Shown here: piece after piece, positions 1 to 6,996 of the stretch | How positions within the stretch are numbered: position 1 is the stretch's first letter | Layout: each line of letters opens with the position of its first letter | Source: Alphaproteobacteria bacterium UBA7691 | Lineage (GTDB): Bacteria > Pseudomonadota > Alphaproteobacteria > Ferrovibrionales > Ferrovibrionaceae | Assembly (NCBI GenBank): GCA_002482765.1 | Contig: DLGP01000003.1 | Span: forward strand, 1,145-18,406 | DNA length: 17,262 nt | Direction: 5' to 3' | Position numbers and translations under genes: made by a program | The notes under the pieces: model-generated | Seen by the model: only the letters and a program-made list of their open reading frames with translations | The model's database searches: none | What the model was told of the DNA's origin: nothing

Positions 1-761
1 TCGGCGAACGTGGCCGCGAGGTGCAGGAATTCATCGAGGACGATCTTGGCCCGGCCGGCCTGGCGCGCACCGTGGTGGTGGTGGCCACTTCGGATGAAAG
101 CGCCCTGGTGCGGCGCCAGGCGGCCTATATGACCCTGACTCTGGCGGAGTTTTTCCGCGATCTGGGGCTACAGGTGCTGTGCCTGATGGATTCGGTCACC
201 CGCTTTGCCATGGCGCAGCGCGAAATCGGCCTGTCCGGCGGCGAACCGCCCACCACCAAGGGCTATCCGCCCACCGCCTTTGCCGAATTGCCGCGCCTGC
301 TGGAACGCGCCGGCCCCGGCATCGGCGAAGGCAGCATCACCGGCCTGTTCACCGTGCTGGTGGATGGCGACGACCATAACGAACCGATTGCCGACGCGGT
401 GCGCGGCATTCTCGACGGCCATATTGTGATGGAACGCCGCATCGCCGAACGTGGCCGCTATCCGGCAATCAACATCCTGCGATCGATCTCGCGCACCATG
501 CCGGGCTGCAACAGCGTGACCGAGAATGAGCTGGTCAACCGCGCCCGGCAATTGATGGCGGCTTATGAGGATATGGCCGAACTGATCCGGCTTGGCGCCT
601 ATCGTATGGGCTCTGATCCGCGCGTGGATGAATCGATTCGCTACCAGCCGGCGCTGGATGCCTTCCTCAAGCAGCAGAAGAGCGAACGCGCCGATCTTGG
701 TTCCTGCTATGTCGGCCTGGCCGATATTTTTGCCACCGGCGATGCGCAGATGGCGCGCTGA
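1..761 (+). CDS. fliI: Flagellar export ATPase FliI, C-terminal part (5' end outside window)
   Basis: FliI is the cytoplasmic ATPase of the flagellar type III export apparatus; it works as a hexamer with FliH and FliJ to deliver substrates to the export gate. The reading frame is open from the left edge and begins with the family motif GERGREVQEF (first complete codon at 3), so the Walker A half lies outside the window. About 252 residues remain of the usual 430-450. The Walker B strand LCLMD has its Asp at 189-191 and is followed by SVTRFAMAQREIGLSGGEPP and GYPPTAFAELPRLLERAG. Further on come VDGDDHNEPIADAVRGILDG and the arginine-rich MERRIAERGRYPAI, all typical of FliI rather than the F1 beta subunit. 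The fliJ gene starts 14 bp after the stop, which supports FliI over the virulence-type homologues SctN/YscN. The missing 5' end is only the window boundary; nothing suggests a pseudogene. Confidence 0.96.
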   Translation, partial: GERGREVQEFIEDDLGPAGLARTVVVVATSDESALVRRQAAYMTLTLAEFFRDLGLQVLCLMDSVTRFAMAQREIGLSGGEPPTTKGYPPTAFAELPRLLERAGPGIGEGSITGLFTVLVDGDDHNEPIADAVRGILDGHIVMERRIAERGRYPAINILRSISRTMPGCNSVTENELVNRARQLMAAYEDMAELIRLGAYRMGSDPRVDESIRYQPALDAFLKQQKSERADLGSCYVGLADIFATGDAQMAR

Positions 762-775
762 GAAAGGCTTGAACC

Positions 776-1207
776 ATGCGTGGCCTGGATGGATTGATCC
801 GCCTGTCAAAATGGCGCCTGGATGACAAGCGCCGGGTGATTGTGGACCTGGAAGTGCTGCGCGCCGAGCTGGAGCGCCAGATCGCGGCCCTGGATGAAGA
901 ACTGGAGCGCGAGCGCCGCTTTGCCGCCACCTCGCTGGAAGCCGGCTATGCCTTCACCGGTTATCGCCGGGTGAATCGCGAGAAGGTGGACCGCCTGATG
1001 GCCTCACGCGAGGAGGTGCTGGACAAGATCGCCGCTGCGCAGGAGGAAGTGAACGAGGCTTTCCGCGAATTGAAAAAATACGAATTGGTGAAGGAAAACC
1101 GCCTGGCGCAATTGGCCCGTGAACAGGCAGCGCGTGAACAGGCCGAACTGGACGAAGCCGGCTTGCAAGGCTTCCTGCGCCAGAATCAGCCTGAACCGGG
1201 GCGCTGA
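776..1207 (+). CDS. fliJ: Flagellar export chaperone FliJ
   Basis: This is a 143-residue, highly charged, almost wholly helical protein predicted to form a long two-helix coiled coil: heptad-like stretches rich in E, R, L and A run from about residue 15 to 60 and 75 to 130. Size, composition and position directly after fliI match FliJ, the small coiled-coil stalk that inserts into the FliI ring and escorts export chaperones to FlhA. FliJ proteins diverge strongly, so the call rests on gene order, length and coiled-coil character more than on a motif. The ATG at 776 is preceded by GAAAGG about 9 bases upstream. The two genes are probably co-transcribed. No terminator is visible after the stop; the next gene begins 62 bp on, behind its own operator-like dyad. 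Confidence 0.87.
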   Translation: MRGLDGLIRLSKWRLDDKRRVIVDLEVLRAELERQIAALDEELERERRFAATSLEAGYAFTGYRRVNREKVDRLMASREEVLDKIAAAQEEVNEAFRELKKYELVKENRLAQLAREQAAREQAELDEAGLQGFLRQNQPEPGR

Positions 1208-1231
1208 AAGACTTGCATATTACCGGCCAGG

Positions 1232-1259
1232 CGCTATTGTACCGATAGGTACAATAGCG
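1232..1259. promoter_or_regulatory. 28-bp dyad, probable TetR-family operator and promoter
   Basis: Two perfect 12-base arms, CGCTATTGTACC (1232-1243) and its exact complement GGTACAATAGCG (1248-1259), flank a GATA centre. The size and near-perfect symmetry are those of a TetR-family operator, and a TetR gene lies one gene downstream. A weak promoter can be read across it: TTGCAT at 1213-1218, a 16-bp spacer and TATTGT at 1235-1240; TACAAT at 1250-1255 is an alternative -10. Either would be blocked by a bound repressor. The ribosome-binding site GGAG (1259-1262) of the next gene touches the right arm. The symmetry is seen directly; binding by the neighbouring regulator is inferred. Confidence 0.75.
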
Positions 1260-1269
1260 GAGAGCAACC

Positions 1270-1746
1270 ATGAGCCGTCCACCCCTGCCGCCGTTCAGCG
1301 CCGAGAGCGCCGCACAGAAAGCCCGCCTGGCCGAAGATGCCTGGAACAGCCGCGACCCGGCCCGCGTGGCCTTGGCCTATACCGAGGATAGCTGGTGGCG
1401 CAATCGTGCCGAATTTGTGCAGGGCCGCGCCGCCATTGAGACCTTCCTGCACCGCAAATGGCAGCGTGAACTGGATTACCGGCTGATCAAGGAAGTATGG
1501 GCCTTCACCGGCAACCACATCGCTGCGCGTTTCGCCTATGAATGGCATGACGATAGCGGCCAATGGTATCGCAGCCATGGCAACGAGCAGTGGGAATTCG
1601 ACGAATATGGCCTGATGCGGCGCCGCGAAGCCAGCATCAACGATCTGCGTATCAGTGTCGCCGAGCGCAAATTCCTGTGGCCGCGCGGCATGGATAACGA
1701 CCGGCGGCCGGATGATTTTCCGGGCCTTTCCGCCCTTGGCCTGTGA
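1270..1746 (+). CDS. DUF1348 / NTF2-like (SnoaL-fold) protein
   Basis: A 158-residue protein of the DUF1348 family, which has the cone-shaped NTF2/SnoaL fold. The family's conserved blocks are present in order: KARLAEDAWNSRDPARVALA (about residues 17-36), WWRNRAEFVQGRAAIETFL (43-61), RKWQRELDYRLIKEVWAFT, then RFAYEWHDDSGQWYRSHGNE and WEFDEYGLMRRREASINDL. It is full length and cytoplasmic, with no signal peptide or membrane segment. No catalytic role is established for the family; proteins of this fold usually bind or transform small hydrophobic molecules in a central pocket. The gene follows the 28-bp dyad and its stop overlaps the start of the TetR gene, so the two probably form one autoregulated unit in which the TetR protein senses a compound that this protein handles. 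That last link is inference. Confidence 0.9.
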   Translation: MSRPPLPPFSAESAAQKARLAEDAWNSRDPARVALAYTEDSWWRNRAEFVQGRAAIETFLHRKWQRELDYRLIKEVWAFTGNHIAARFAYEWHDDSGQWYRSHGNEQWEFDEYGLMRRREASINDLRISVAERKFLWPRGMDNDRRPDDFPGLSALGL

Positions 1747-2306
1747 TGCCGGCAGCATTGATCTGCCGCGACGACGCCCTGGCGCGGATCGCCGAGGTGT
1801 TCCGCAGCCATGGGTATGAAGGCGCCTCGCTGAGCGCCTTGAGTGCGGCCAGCGGCCTGGGCAAAGGCAGCCTCTATAACTACTTCCCCGGCGGCAAGGA
1901 GCAGATGGCGGCCGAAGTGCTGGCGCATATCGATTCCTGGTTCGAAGCCGCGATCTATGCCCCGCTGCACAGCGCCCAGGATGCGCCGGCTGCCATCGCC
2001 GCCATGTTCGGCGCCACCGAACGCTATTTCCATGGCGGCGGCCGCATCTGCCTGATGGGCGCCTTTGCCCTGGATGCCACGCGCGACCGTTTCGCCGCCG
2101 CCTTGCAAAGCTATTTCGACCGCTGGGTGGCAGCCCTGGCCGCCGCCCTGCGCCGCGCCGGCATGCAACAGGCGCAAAGCCAGGCCGAAGCCGTGGTGGC
2201 CGGCATCCAGGGCGCACTGACCTTGGCCCGGGCGCTGGATGATGCGGCGCTGTTTCGCCGCCGGCTGAGCGAGATGCAGCAGGATTTGCTGGCGGGCCTT
2301 GCCTAA
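1746..2306 (+). CDS. TetR-family transcriptional regulator
   Basis: A 186-residue one-component regulator. The N-terminal helix-turn-helix lies at about residues 10-57; its recognition part reads SLSALSAASGLGKGSLYNYF followed by GGKEQM, the typical TetR_N signature. The C-terminal 120 residues are helical and alanine-rich, resembling the ligand-binding and dimerisation domain of the LmrA/YxaF/AcrR-like branch (GRICLMGAFALDATRDRF, then a late AVVAGIQGALTLAR helix). The chosen ATG overlaps the stop of the DUF1348 gene by one base (TGATG), which means translational coupling; a GTG three bases earlier is possible. The likely target is the 28-bp dyad upstream of the pair, giving negative autoregulation. 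The ligand is unknown. The stop is 47 bp before the next gene, with no clear terminator between them. Confidence 0.92.
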   Translation: MPAALICRDDALARIAEVFRSHGYEGASLSALSAASGLGKGSLYNYFPGGKEQMAAEVLAHIDSWFEAAIYAPLHSAQDAPAAIAAMFGATERYFHGGGRICLMGAFALDATRDRFAAALQSYFDRWVAALAAALRRAGMQQAQSQAEAVVAGIQGALTLARALDDAALFRRRLSEMQQDLLAGLA

Positions 2307-2325
2307 CGCTGGGTAAGCGCGCTTA

Positions 2326-2353
2326 GATTCTCCCCAATCATGGGGAGGAAATC
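2326..2353 (+). promoter_or_regulatory. Hairpin enclosing the ribosome-binding site of the GST gene
   Basis: CTCCCC (2330-2335) pairs perfectly with GGGGAG (2342-2347) across a six-base loop. The stem is extended by GATT (2326-2329) with AATC (2350-2353) around a two-base bulge. The 3' arm contains the Shine-Dalgarno sequence GGGGAGGA of the gene that starts at 2354, so the folded mRNA would hide it. The pairing is directly visible; a regulatory role is inferred. Confidence 0.5.
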
Positions 2354-3262
2354 ATGCCAGAGCTGATTCTGCATCATTACGGCACGTCGCCATTTTCCGA
2401 GAAGGTGCGGATCGCCTTCGGCATCAAACAACTGGCCTGGCATTCCGTCACCATCCCGGTGATCATGCCGAAACCGGACCTGATGCCGCTGACCGGCGGC
2501 TATCGCAAAACACCGGTCTTGCAGATCGGCGCCGATATCTATTGCGACAGCCAGGTGATCCTGCGTGAACTGGATCGCCGTTATCCGACCCCGCCGCTCG
2601 GCACCGGCACCCTGGCCGAAGGTTTTGCCTTCTGGGCCGATCATCCGCTGTTCAGCGCCGCCGTGGCCACCGCCTTCGGCATCATGGGCGAACATCTACC
2701 CGATGCCTTCTTTGCCGACCGCGCAACATTTTCCGGCCGCAGCCTGGATCGCAGCAAGCTGAAAATGCAGGCCGCCGTGATGCAGGGGCCGTTGCGCGCC
2801 CATCTCGGCTGGGCCGAACAATCCTTGCGCGACGGCCGCGCCTTCCTGTTGGGCGACGCACCGGGCCTGGCCGATCTGGCGCTGTATCATCCGGTATGGT
2901 TTGTGCGCGACCGTGCCAAGAGCGATGCCCTGGCCGACCTGCCGCTGCTGAATGCCTGGGCCGACCGCATCGCCGCCATCGGCCATGGCACACGCCATGA
3001 CATGACCGGCAGCGCCGCCCTGGCGGTGGCGCTGGCGGCACAGCCCGCTGCCGATATACGCGGCGTGGCGCCGAATGCGCTTGGCCTCAAGCCTGGCCAG
3101 CGGGTGAGCGTGACACCCGACGATACCGGGCGCGATGCAACCATCGGCGAGCTGGTGGCGCTGGATCAGCAAAGCGTGACCATCCGCCGCGAAGCGCCGG
3201 AATGCGGCCTGGTGCATGTGCATTTCCCGCGCGCCGGCTTCATCCTTATGCCTGCCGCCTGA
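2354..3262 (+). CDS. Glutathione S-transferase family protein with extra C-terminal domain
   Basis: A 302-residue protein with a GST-like body. Residues 1-78 form the thioredoxin-like half: HHYGTSPFSEKVRIAF carries the region of the catalytic Ser/Cys (Ser12 or Ser15), KTPVLQ at 52-57 has the cis-proline loop, and DSQVI at 65-69 is the acidic-Ser motif that binds the glutamyl group of glutathione. An all-helical half follows to about residue 225, with LADLALYHPVWF near 172-183. The last 65 residues (about 238-302, from VAPNALGLKPGQRVSV) are not part of a normal GST of 200-220 residues and look like a small beta-barrel module. Substrate and partner are unknown. The HCCA-isomerase-like gene follows after 14 bp and is probably co-transcribed. 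The ATG sits directly after the ribosome-binding-site hairpin. Confidence 0.87.
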   Translation: MPELILHHYGTSPFSEKVRIAFGIKQLAWHSVTIPVIMPKPDLMPLTGGYRKTPVLQIGADIYCDSQVILRELDRRYPTPPLGTGTLAEGFAFWADHPLFSAAVATAFGIMGEHLPDAFFADRATFSGRSLDRSKLKMQAAVMQGPLRAHLGWAEQSLRDGRAFLLGDAPGLADLALYHPVWFVRDRAKSDALADLPLLNAWADRIAAIGHGTRHDMTGSAALAVALAAQPAADIRGVAPNALGLKPGQRVSVTPDDTGRDATIGELVALDQQSVTIRREAPECGLVHVHFPRAGFILMPAA

Positions 3263-3276
3263 CCCGGAGCAAAACC

Positions 3277-3882
3277 ATGGCCCGCCTGGAAGTTTTCTAC
3301 GACGTATCCAGCCCCTGGACCTATCTGGCCTTTCACAATCTGCAACCGATGGCTCAAGCGCTGGGCGAGCCAATTGAATGGAAGCCGATCCTGGTCGGCG
3401 GCGTGTTCAACGCGGTCAATCCCAGTGTCTATGCCATGCGCGAGAATCCGGTGCCGGCCAAGGCGAATTACATGCTGAAGGATTTGCAGGATTGGGCGCG
3501 GCTGGCCGGGCTGAAGATCAAGTTTCCGCCCAGCGTGTTTCCGGTCAACAGCGTGAAGGCGATGCGCGCCTGCATCTGGGCCGAAGCGATGAGCAAGCAG
3601 ACCGCGCTGGCGCGCGCCTGTTTTGAGCTTTACTGGGGCGAGGACAAGGATATCAGCCAGGAAATTGTGCTGGCCGAGGCCTGCCAGCGCGCCGGGCTGG
3701 ACCAGGCCGGCTTGCAGCAGGCAGTGAATGATGCCGAGATCAAGGCCGAATTAAAGGCCAATACCGATGAAGTGATCTCACGCGGCGGCTTCGGCTCGCC
3801 CACCATCTTTGTCGATGGGCATGACATGTATTTTGGCAATGACCGCCTGGCGCTGATCGAGGCGGCGCTGAAAGCCGGCTGA
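3277..3882 (+). CDS. DsbA-family 2-hydroxychromene-2-carboxylate isomerase-like protein (kappa-GST fold)
   Basis: A 201-residue protein of the HCCA isomerase/kappa-class GST group, in which a helical domain is inserted into a thioredoxin fold. Landmarks are YDVSSPWTYLAFHNL at residues 8-22, with the conserved active-site Ser11, the FPVNSVKAMRA helix near residue 90, GSPTIFVDG at 173-181 holding the cis-proline, and the terminal YFGNDRL signature. In naphthalene-degrading bacteria NahD uses glutathione to isomerise HCCA, but no other naphthalene gene is nearby, so the substrate here is open. The frame is open further upstream into the GST gene; the ATG at 3277 is preferred because CGGAGC precedes it by about 7 bases and homologues begin at this point. 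Its stop directly abuts the stop of the convergent LysE gene. Confidence 0.9.
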   Translation: MARLEVFYDVSSPWTYLAFHNLQPMAQALGEPIEWKPILVGGVFNAVNPSVYAMRENPVPAKANYMLKDLQDWARLAGLKIKFPPSVFPVNSVKAMRACIWAEAMSKQTALARACFELYWGEDKDISQEIVLAEACQRAGLDQAGLQQAVNDAEIKAELKANTDEVISRGGFGSPTIFVDGHDMYFGNDRLALIEAALKAG

Positions 3883-4521
3883 TTAGCTGCGGCGGAATAA
3901 CAGCCCGCCGCCGGCCTGCCACAAAGCCTGCAATGAGAAGCCGATGAACATCAGCCCGGTGGCGCGGGTGATCAGCAGGGCGTGGCGGCGATACAGCCGG
4001 CGCACCGGCGGCAGGCCGATAATGGCGATCAGCAGCAGGTCGGCGGCGATGAAGCCGATAAAGGCGGCGCCGAGCAGGGGCGGCAGGTTGGCCCAGGTGA
4101 GTTGCGCCGATTGGCTGGCCAGCAAGGCCGTGAACATCGCCACACTGACCGGATAGCCTTTTGGATTGGTGAGGCCGAAGGCAACGCCGCGCAGCACCGG
4201 GCGATCAACACGCTGGTCGGTGCCGCCATCTTCGGTAGCCTTGGCGCGCAAGGCTTTCCAGCCAAGCCAAAACAGATAGATGCCGCAGACCAGGCCGAGC
4301 AGGTCAAAGGCCAGCCGGCCGAGCGAGGCCGAGCCGACAATGGCGGTGAGCGCCAGGCTGGCCCAGACAATATCGCCGGCCAGATGGCCGCCGACAAAAT
4401 TCAGCCCGGCACGGCGGCCCTGGCCGGCGACGATGCCGAGCAAGGCGAGAAAAGCCGGGCCGGGCATCAGCACATAGGCGGCACCGGCAAGAAAAGTGGC
4501 AAGCAGCAGGGTGTATTCCAT
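3883..4521 (-). CDS. LysE/RhtB-family amino-acid or small-metabolite exporter
   Basis: A 212-residue inner-membrane protein with about six hydrophobic segments. The first, near residues 5-25, ends in the family signature VLMPGPAFLALLGIVAGQG; others lie near 45-65, 70-88, 120-138, 146-168 and 188-205. GLNFVGGHLAGD at 39-50 and LTNPKGYPVSVAMFTALL at 117-134 are classic LysE/RhtB features. These transporters use the proton gradient to export amino acids such as lysine, arginine, threonine or homoserine lactone, or related compounds; the substrate cannot be predicted from sequence. The gene is monocistronic, convergent with the HCCA-isomerase-like gene (stops adjacent) and divergent from the 2H phosphoesterase across 70 bp. 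I see no convincing promoter in that gap. Confidence 0.92.
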   Translation of the reverse strand: MEYTLLLATFLAGAAYVLMPGPAFLALLGIVAGQGRRAGLNFVGGHLAGDIVWASLALTAIVGSASLGRLAFDLLGLVCGIYLFWLGWKALRAKATEDGGTDQRVDRPVLRGVAFGLTNPKGYPVSVAMFTALLASQSAQLTWANLPPLLGAAFIGFIAADLLLIAIIGLPPVRRLYRRHALLITRATGLMFIGFSLQALWQAGGGLLFRRS

Positions 4522-4591
4522 CCGCCAAAGCTAACGGATGACAGCCCGGCGGTGGAAGGCTTAGACTTGGCATCATGCATTATGGCCGGCC

Positions 4592-5104
4592 ATGAGCATT
4601 GCCCTGATCGCCATCCCGATTTGGGAGGAAGGTGCGGCGAGCTGGATCGACGCGATCCGCCGCACACATGATCCGCAACATGGCATGGTGGCGGCGCATG
4701 TGACGCTGGTTTTCCCCACCGAAAGCCTGAGCGAGGCCACGGTGGCGGCGGCGGCTGCCATCCTGGCCGCCAGCTTTGCGCCGTTTGACATCGCCTGCGA
4801 CCGCCTGAGCTGGTATAGCGACCCGCGCGGCGGCAAATATCCCAATCTGGTCTACCTGCATCCCGATGCCAGCAGCGCCTGGGTGCTGAACGAGATGCGG
4901 GCGCAATTGCCGCAGGAAGGCGAGTTTGATCCGCATGTGACGCTATCGCGTTTCGGCGCGGTTTATTCCGCCAAGGCTTTCCTGCGGCAGTTTGGCGAGG
5001 ATGTGATGCCGCCGGCGCGCGGCCGCATAGACGCCTTGCATCTGCTGGCGATCCGGAATGGCCAGGTCAGCATGCTGCGGCATTTCACCCTGACGGGCGA
5101 ATAG
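4592..5104 (+). CDS. 2'-5' RNA ligase-like 2H phosphoesterase
   Basis: A 170-residue protein with the two H-x-T motifs of the 2H phosphoesterase superfamily: HVTLVFP, with His36 and Thr38, and HVTLSRF, with His115 and Thr117. In this superfamily the two His-Thr pairs line one cleft and act on 2',3'-cyclic phosphates or 2'-5' phosphodiester bonds of RNA and nucleotides. The 79-residue spacing and overall length fit the bacterial LigT/YjcG-like group. The biological substrate of such stand-alone bacterial members is usually unknown. The ATG lies in a 10-bp palindrome (4583-4592) and has no clear Shine-Dalgarno, so translation may be weak or leaderless. The stop is five bases from the stop of the convergent GST gene. 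Confidence 0.88.
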   Translation: MSIALIAIPIWEEGAASWIDAIRRTHDPQHGMVAAHVTLVFPTESLSEATVAAAAAILAASFAPFDIACDRLSWYSDPRGGKYPNLVYLHPDASSAWVLNEMRAQLPQEGEFDPHVTLSRFGAVYSAKAFLRQFGEDVMPPARGRIDALHLLAIRNGQVSMLRHFTLTGE

Positions 5105-5109
5105 GCTTC

Positions 5110-5730
5110 TCAGGGGGTTTCGAGCGGATGCGCCTTGAAGGCCGGCAACGCCTCGCAGGCGGTGGTGAGCGCTTCCAGATTGGGATAGACGCCCGGCGGC
5201 AGCAATTCCGGCAGCATGACGCGCAGGAAACTGACCGTGACGGCGGCGGTGATATCGGCCATGGAAAAATGCTCGCCCTGTAGCCAGGGCTGCGGCGACA
5301 CGGCTTCCAGCGCCACCAGCCCGCCGGTGGCCTGGCTCAGCAGCATCTGGCGCCAGGGTTCGTGCACCTTCTCGGCTGGCCGGCGCCGCAGTTCGTAGAT
5401 CGCCGCCACGGCCTTATCGAGCACACCGCAGGCCACCGCCATCAGGCGCAAACAATCGCGCCGCGCCTTGCCGCGGGGTGGCACCAGGCTTTTTGGCCCG
5501 GCCAGTTCCATCAGGTAATCCAGGATGGCGCCGGATTCGACCAGGGTTTCGTTATCTGAAAGCTGCAAGGCCGGCACACGGCCGACCGGATTGACCTCCA
5601 GGCCACGCTGCGGATTGGTGGTGACCGAGAGATATTCCCGCTCATGCGGGATATCCAGCAGGGTGAGCGCAATGGCGATGCGGCGGGTATAGGGCGAGAG
5701 ATTGCGGCCAATCAGTTTCATCGTGGTCAT
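5110..5730 (-). CDS. Glutathione S-transferase family protein
   Basis: A canonical-length GST of 206 residues. In the N-terminal thioredoxin-like half, NLSPYTRRIAIAL carries the likely glutathione-activating Ser12, NPVGRVPAL at 47-55 the cis-proline (Pro53), and ESGAILDYL at 65-73 the glutathione-binding Glu-Ser. The helical half includes WLQGEHFSMADITAA, the usual N-capping box and Asp of GSTs. The start at the ATG whose first base is 5730 is chosen because GGGGGA precedes it by about 5 bases; a GTG 12 bases upstream and an ATG at 5721 are alternatives. The gene is downstream of leuB on the same strand with a 49-bp gap. That gap holds a -10-like TATACT without a good -35 and no terminator, so read-through from leuCDB is possible. 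Confidence 0.9.
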   Translation of the reverse strand: MTTMKLIGRNLSPYTRRIAIALTLLDIPHEREYLSVTTNPQRGLEVNPVGRVPALQLSDNETLVESGAILDYLMELAGPKSLVPPRGKARRDCLRLMAVACGVLDKAVAAIYELRRRPAEKVHEPWRQMLLSQATGGLVALEAVSPQPWLQGEHFSMADITAAVTVSFLRVMLPELLPPGVYPNLEALTTACEALPAFKAHPLETP

Positions 5731-5779
5731 ACAATCCCCCACCCATATCCAGATTAAAGCGAGTATAGCCGTTCCAGGC

Positions 5780-6892
5780 TTACGCCGCCAGCTTGTCCAG
5801 TTCCTTCAGCAGCGCATCGCCCATGCCGGTGGTGCCAACCTTGGTATGGCCGCCGAGCAGGTCGCCGGTGCGGATACCGGCCTTGAGCACATTCTCCGCC
5901 GCCGCTTCCATCAGATCGGCATCCTCGCCGAGATCAAATGAATAGCGCAGCGCCATGGCGAGCGACAGTAGCGCGGCAATCGGATTGGCCACGCCCTTGC
6001 CGGCAATATCCGGCGCCGAGCCATGCACCGGCTCGTAGAGCGCAAAGCGGCGGCCGGTCACCGGGTCAGCCGCACCCAGGGAAGCAGATGGCAGCATGCC
6101 GAGCGAACCGGTGAGCATCGAGGCTTCGTCGGACAGGATATCGCCAAACAGATTGTCGGTCACCATCACGTCAAACTGCTTCGGATTGCGCACCAGCTGC
6201 ATGGCGCCGTTATCGGCATACATATGCTCAAGCTGCACATCCTGGAAACTTTCGCCATGCAGCTTGGTGACTTCCTCGCGCCACAGCACGCCGGATTCCA
6301 TCACATTGGCCTTTTCCAGCGAGGTGACCTTGTTGTTGCGCTTGCGCGCCAGTTCAAAGGCCACGGCGGCAACACGGCGGATTTCGCTGGTGGTGTAAAC
6401 CTGGGTATTGATGCCGCGACGTTCGCCATTGGGCAAAGTCTCGATGCCGCGCGGCTGGCCGAAATAGACGCCGCCGGTCAATTCGCGCACAATCATGATA
6501 TCCAGGCCCTGCACGATCTCGGGCCGCAGTGTGCTGGCTTCCACCAGGGCGTCAAAACACTTGGCCGGACGCAGATTGGCGAACAGGTCCATCTCCTTGC
6601 GCAGACGCAGCAGGCCACGCTCCGGCTTCTTGTCGAAGGACAGGTTATCCCATTGCGGACCGCCCACGGCGCCCAGCAGCACGCAGCCGGCATCCAGCGC
6701 CGCCTGCATCGTGCTGTCGGCCAGCGGCGTGCCATGCTTCTCATAGGCGCTGCCGCCGACCAGGTCCTGCTTCACGTTGAACGAGACATGGCGGCGCTTG
6801 TCCATCCATTCGATGACGCGGCGCACTTCGCCCATCACTTCGGGACCAATCCCGTCACCGGGCAGCATCAGCATGGTACGATTGGCAGACAT
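5780..6892 (-). CDS. leuB: 3-isopropylmalate dehydrogenase
   Basis: LeuB oxidises and decarboxylates 3-isopropylmalate to 2-oxoisocaproate with NAD+, the last pathway-specific oxidation of leucine biosynthesis, in the cytoplasm as a homodimer. The 370-residue length is normal. Visible family motifs are LPGDGIGPEV near residue 10-19, LFANLRPAKCF with a substrate-contacting arginine, ELTGGVYFGQPRG, the lysine-containing LEKANVMESGVLWRE, the metal-site aspartates in TDNLFGDILSDEASML, and EPVHGSAPDIAGKGVANPIA near the NAD site. ELTGGVYFG and the LRPAKCF loop favour LeuB over isocitrate or tartrate dehydrogenases. The ATG is preceded by AAGGAA. It is the third gene of leuC-leuD-leuB and is separated from leuD by a 103-bp gap filled by a double-hairpin repeat. 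Confidence 0.98.
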   Translation of the reverse strand: MSANRTMLMLPGDGIGPEVMGEVRRVIEWMDKRRHVSFNVKQDLVGGSAYEKHGTPLADSTMQAALDAGCVLLGAVGGPQWDNLSFDKKPERGLLRLRKEMDLFANLRPAKCFDALVEASTLRPEIVQGLDIMIVRELTGGVYFGQPRGIETLPNGERRGINTQVYTTSEIRRVAAVAFELARKRNNKVTSLEKANVMESGVLWREEVTKLHGESFQDVQLEHMYADNGAMQLVRNPKQFDVMVTDNLFGDILSDEASMLTGSLGMLPSASLGAADPVTGRRFALYEPVHGSAPDIAGKGVANPIAALLSLAMALRYSFDLGEDADLMEAAAENVLKAGIRTGDLLGGHTKVGTTGMGDALLKELDKLAA

Positions 6893-6922
6893 GGGGGTTC
6901 CTTTTCTTGAAGTGGTTCATCA

Positions 6923-6987
6923 CTCGTCACCCCCGGGCTTGACCCGGGGGTCTCAGAGATGCGCGGATCAAGTCCGCGCATGACGAG
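6923..6987. repeat. REP-like double palindrome between leuD and leuB
   Basis: Two adjacent hairpins fill the leuD-leuB gap. The first has arms CCCCCGGG (6930-6937) and CCCGGGGG (6943-6950) around the loop CTTGA. The second has arms ATGCGCGGA (6959-6967) and TCCGCGCAT (6973-6981) around TCAAG. The two loops are exact reverse complements. The pair is bracketed by CTCGTCA (6923-6929) and TGACGAG (6981-6987). Palindromes of the form CCCGGG-CTTGA-CCCGGG are scattered through intergenic DNA of many alphaproteobacteria, so this is most likely one copy of such a family. Inside an operon it could stabilise the upstream leuCD message or reduce leuB transcription. There is no U-run, so it is not a standard intrinsic terminator. 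Confidence 0.85.
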
Positions 6988-6996
6988 GGTGGCAGT

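Noticed and set aside
1234..2217. A 327-codon open frame on the - strand opposite the DUF1348 and TetR genes.
   Set aside because: Its translation is arginine/proline-rich low-complexity sequence typical of antisense frames, while both + strand genes have clear family motifs.
3277..3882. A naphthalene-degradation function for the HCCA-isomerase-like gene.
   Set aside because: No dioxygenase, aldolase or other nah-type gene is in the window; the family is often annotated this way without the pathway.
4583..4592. Palindrome TGGCCGGCCA over the 2H phosphoesterase start, considered as an operator.
   Set aside because: GGCCGGCC-type palindromes recur by chance in this GC-rich sequence (for example near 13001 and 15167), so it carries little information.
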